A DNA stretch of 64,000 nt from Methanosarcina siciliae T4/M (GTDB lineage: Archaea > Halobacteriota > Methanosarcinia > Methanosarcinales > Methanosarcinaceae), in contig NZ_CP009506.1 in NCBI RefSeq assembly GCF_000970085.1, positions 3,844,001 through 3,908,000 of the forward strand, written 5' to 3'. Shown in pieces: positions 61,829-64,000 of this stretch. A model generated the notes under the pieces. That model made no database searches, was not told the origin of the DNA, and worked only from the letters and a program-made list of their open reading frames with translations. The translations under genes were made by a program, and so were the position numbers. Position 1 is the first letter of the stretch, and each line of letters opens with the position of its first letter.

Positions 61829-63055
61829 TTGAGTCAGCCCTGTGTTAATATCGGCATGGTAGGCCATGTCGACCATGGAAAAACCACACTTGTCAGAGCT
61901 TTATCCGGCGTGTGGACGGATACGCATAGTGAAGAAGTAAAAAGAGGGATTTCGATACGGTTGGGATATGCCGATTCCCCATTCATGAAATGCCCGAAAT
62001 GCCCTGCTCCCCAATGTTATACTGTGGAGAAAACCTGCCCCAACTGCGGAGAAAAAACGGAAGAACACAGGATAGTGTCCTTTGTAGATGCCCCGGGGCA
62101 CGAAACCCTTATGGCAACAATGCTTTCCGGTGCTGCGATTATGGACGGGGCAGTGCTCGTAATTGCCGCAAATGAAGACTGTCCGCAGCCCCAGACAAAA
62201 GAACACCTGATGGCCCTGGACATCATAGGAATTAAAAACATTGTTATAGTCCAGAATAAAATCGACCTCGTATCAAGGGAAAAGCTTGTCGAGAACTACC
62301 GCCAGATAAAGGAATTTGTTAAGGGTACAGTTGCCGAAAACGCGCCTATAATCCCTATTTCTGCCCAGCAGAATATTAACATTGATGTCCTGATCGATGC
62401 CCTGGAAACCCAGATCCCGACCCCTGTGCACAAAGTGGATAAGCCTGCCAGCATGTTGATTGCCCGATCTTTTGACATTAACAAGCCCGGGGCCTCAATC
62501 GATGAGATCCGCGGAGGAGTTATCGGAGGCACCCTTACGGAAGGCGTACTTCACCCGGGAGACGAACTTGAGATAAGGCCCGGAATAAAGGTCACAACCG
62601 AAGGCAGCACCAAATGGATTCCTATCGTGACAACGATTTCATCCATTTATGCAGGCGCGACAAAGGTAGATGAAGCAACTCCCGGAGGGCTTCTGGCTGT
62701 CGGAACTTACCTTGACCCCACCCTGACAAAAGGTGACTCTTTAACCGGGCAGATCGCAGGCGTCCCAGGTACCCTACCCGAGACCCGGCACCGGTTTGTA
62801 ATGGAACTTCATCTGCTCGAAAGGGTTGTGGGAGTTACCAGGGAAGAAAAGATCAATGAAATCAAAACCAGTGAACCCCTTATGCTTAACATCGGGACTG
62901 CAACGACCGTAGGGATCGTCACAAGTGCCAGGAAAAACGAAGCCGAGGTGGCACTCAAGCGTCCGATAAGCGCAGCCGTTGGGGCGATGGTTGCTATCAG
63001 CAGGAGAATCGATTCCCGCTGGCGGCTAATTGGAGTAGGGGTAATAAAGAGTTGA
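61829..63055 (+). CDS. eif2g: Translation initiation factor 2 subunit gamma (aIF2-gamma)
   Basis: The 408-residue GTPase brings initiator tRNA to the ribosome as part of aIF2. G1 is GMVGHVDHGKTTLVRALSG, the zinc knuckle is CPKCPAPQCYTVEKTCPNC, G3 is VDAPGHETLMATMLSGAAIM, G4 is VQNKIDLVSREK and G5 is PISAQQNINID; two beta-barrel domains follow. The start is a TTG at 61829 with GGAGG nine bases upstream; the frame is open from 61718, but the extra 37 codons are not family-like. Its stop overlaps the next gene by four bases (TTGA), so the PIN protein is translationally coupled. Confidence 0.96.
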   Translation: MSQPCVNIGMVGHVDHGKTTLVRALSGVWTDTHSEEVKRGISIRLGYADSPFMKCPKCPAPQCYTVEKTCPNCGEKTEEHRIVSFVDAPGHETLMATMLSGAAIMDGAVLVIAANEDCPQPQTKEHLMALDIIGIKNIVIVQNKIDLVSREKLVENYRQIKEFVKGTVAENAPIIPISAQQNINIDVLIDALETQIPTPVHKVDKPASMLIARSFDINKPGASIDEIRGGVIGGTLTEGVLHPGDELEIRPGIKVTTEGSTKWIPIVTTISSIYAGATKVDEATPGGLLAVGTYLDPTLTKGDSLTGQIAGVPGTLPETRHRFVMELHLLERVVGVTREEKINEIKTSEPLMLNIGTATTVGIVTSARKNEAEVALKRPISAAVGAMVAISRRIDSRWRLIGVGVIKS

Positions 63056-63417
63056 AAATCATAATCGATACTAACGGGTTCATGATCCCTGTCCAGTTCG
63101 GAGTGGATATCTTCGAAGAACTGAAAAGGCTGGGTTTTAATGAGTTCTATGTGCCTGAAGCTGTTGTATTTGAAATAGAAAAACTCATAAAGCGGGAAAA
63201 AGGTTCAAACAGGACGGCCGCAAAGGTTGCCAGGTCAATGATGGACAGAGGCGAACGAATAGCCGGAACGGGGCCTGCGGATGATGTGATTCTCAGGCTC
63301 GCGGGCGAGATGGAAGCGGCTGTTCTGACAAACGATATAGGGTTGAAGCGCAGACTTGCCGAATGCGGGATCCAGACCGTGTCTCTGCGCCAGAAAAACA
63401 GACTGGATTTTGTCTGA
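63052..63417 (+). CDS. PIN-domain protein of the eIF2-gamma operon
   Basis: The 121-residue protein is a PIN-fold nuclease-like protein: IIDTNGFMIP at the start holds the first acidic residue, then AVVFEIEKLIKR, GPADDVILRL and AAVLTNDIGLKRRLAE supply the rest of the acidic site. This archaeal PIN family is regularly encoded between aIF2-gamma and RNA polymerase subunit E' and is probably an RNase in rRNA or translation-linked RNA processing rather than a toxin, since no antitoxin is present. The start is a TTG at 63052 overlapping the stop of eif2g. Confidence 0.9.
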   Translation: MKIIIDTNGFMIPVQFGVDIFEELKRLGFNEFYVPEAVVFEIEKLIKREKGSNRTAAKVARSMMDRGERIAGTGPADDVILRLAGEMEAAVLTNDIGLKRRLAECGIQTVSLRQKNRLDFV

Positions 63418-63476
63418 AAATCCCACCGGACATTTCCGGGCAGCAGTTCCATTGATTAAATTAGGGTGATTAGCAG

Positions 63477-64000
63477 ATGTATAAATTAATGAAACTCGTT
63501 GATACTGTTCGCATTCCTCCGACCCTTTTAGGGGAGGAAATAATGCCTACCGTTAAAAACGCGTTACGGGAAAAACTTGAGGGGCAGGTCGACAAAAAGC
63601 TTGGCTCCCTTGTCGCTGTTTACAATATCGACGAGGTCGGAGAGGGGCACATCCTCGTAGGAGACGGGGCTGTGTACTATGATGTGACATTCGAAGCCAT
63701 AATGTTCATTCCGGAGCTTCAGGAGATTATTGAAGGAGAGGTCGTGGAAGCTGTTGGCTTTGGGGTTTTTGTTGGAATGGGCCCGATGGACGGGCTGCTC
63801 CACGTCAGCCAGATTACTGACGACTTTATTTCTTATGATGCCAAAAATGCAAGGCTTGTCACTAAAAACGGAGGCAAATCAATTTCCGAAGGGGACCATG
63901 TAAGGGCCAGAATTGTCGCGGTTAGCATCAACGAAAGGGAACCAAAGGAAAGCAAGATCGGGCTTACTATGCGCCAGACTGCCCTCGGAAAACTGCAGTG
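63477..64000 (+). CDS. rpoE1: RNA polymerase subunit Rpo7 (RpoE'), incomplete at window end
   Basis: The first 174 codons match archaeal Rpo7/RpoE': MYKLMKLVDTVRIPPTLLGE, then an N-terminal RNP-like domain (YNIDEVGEGHILVGDGAVYY), and a C-terminal S1 domain with VVEAVGFGVFVGMGPMDGLL, HVSQITDDFISYD. Rpo7 forms the polymerase stalk with Rpo4 and binds emerging RNA. The ATG at 63477 has GGGTGAT upstream. The last few codons lie beyond the window. It follows the PIN gene by 59 bases in the same direction. Confidence 0.95.
   Translation, partial: MYKLMKLVDTVRIPPTLLGEEIMPTVKNALREKLEGQVDKKLGSLVAVYNIDEVGEGHILVGDGAVYYDVTFEAIMFIPELQEIIEGEVVEAVGFGVFVGMGPMDGLLHVSQITDDFISYDAKNARLVTKNGGKSISEGDHVRARIVAVSINEREPKESKIGLTMRQTALGKLQ

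Noticed and set aside
63052..63417. PIN protein as a VapC toxin
   Set aside because: No antitoxin gene is adjacent, and the operon position between eIF2-gamma and Rpo7 points to a housekeeping role.
1..64000. tRNA or rRNA genes
   Set aside because: Gaps were read for T-loop and acceptor-stem patterns and none was convincing; a covariance-model scan would settle it.

Overview
The window is archaeal and almost certainly from a Methanosarcina chromosome. Archaeal housekeeping genes lie at the right end (sn-glycerol-1-phosphate dehydrogenase, the archaeal purine enzyme PurP, eIF2-gamma followed by a PIN protein and RNA polymerase Rpo7/RpoE', and the archaeal families UPF0179, DUF2150, DUF63 and DUF1638). 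TTG starts, TATA boxes and GGTGA/GAGG-type ribosome sites fit, as does a beta-helix/PKD surface protein of methanosarcinal style. The species cannot be fixed from the sequence alone.

Layout. (1) 0-25 kb is an accessory region with many decayed genes. It opens with the N-terminus of cytochrome bd subunit I and a Fur/PerR regulator beside a broken ferritin-like gene. Bacterial-looking enzymes follow (old yellow enzyme, alpha/beta hydrolase, NTF2-like protein), together with two SAM methyltransferases, an AAA ATPase and a broken AraC/GyrI regulator spaced by related non-coding boundary repeats. Two DUF302 relics, a catalase-like fragment, a polysaccharide deacetylase, a MerR regulator, a surface protein, a metallophosphoesterase, an RNase R-type nuclease, another methyltransferase, a UbiA relic and a flavoprotein complete it. 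Several tandem repeats and one dispersed hairpin-bearing repeat (three copies) fill the gaps. (2) 25.4-42.1 kb is a CRISPR locus. A group II intron tail and a Doc-type toxin-antitoxin pair lie at the old end. Then come 71 repeats and 70 spacers, a leader with a TATA box, and a complete type I-B cas operon in the unusual order cas8b-cas7-cas5-cas3-cas6-cas1-cas2-cas4. A truncated second copy of the cas8b start, an IS5-family element and a fossil two-repeat array lie beyond it. Single fossil CRISPR repeats also occur at 19.4, 24.0 and 25.9 kb. (3) 42.3-64 kb is ordinary core genome: DNA alkylation repair, GNAT, a lone ABC ATPase, paired DUF1638 genes, a glycogen/galactose cluster (GT3-like synthase, GalT, GT4), an Fe-S aldo/keto reductase between direct repeats, and the archaeal housekeeping genes above.

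How the genes work together. Cas8b, Cas7, Cas5 and Cas6 would form Cascade and mature the crRNA read leftward from the leader, Cas3 would degrade targets, and Cas1/2/4 would add spacers at the leader end, which is the end next to cas4. The glycogen cluster would interconvert sugar phosphates, UDP-sugars and storage glucan. eIF2-gamma, the PIN protein and Rpo7 form the familiar archaeal translation/transcription operon.
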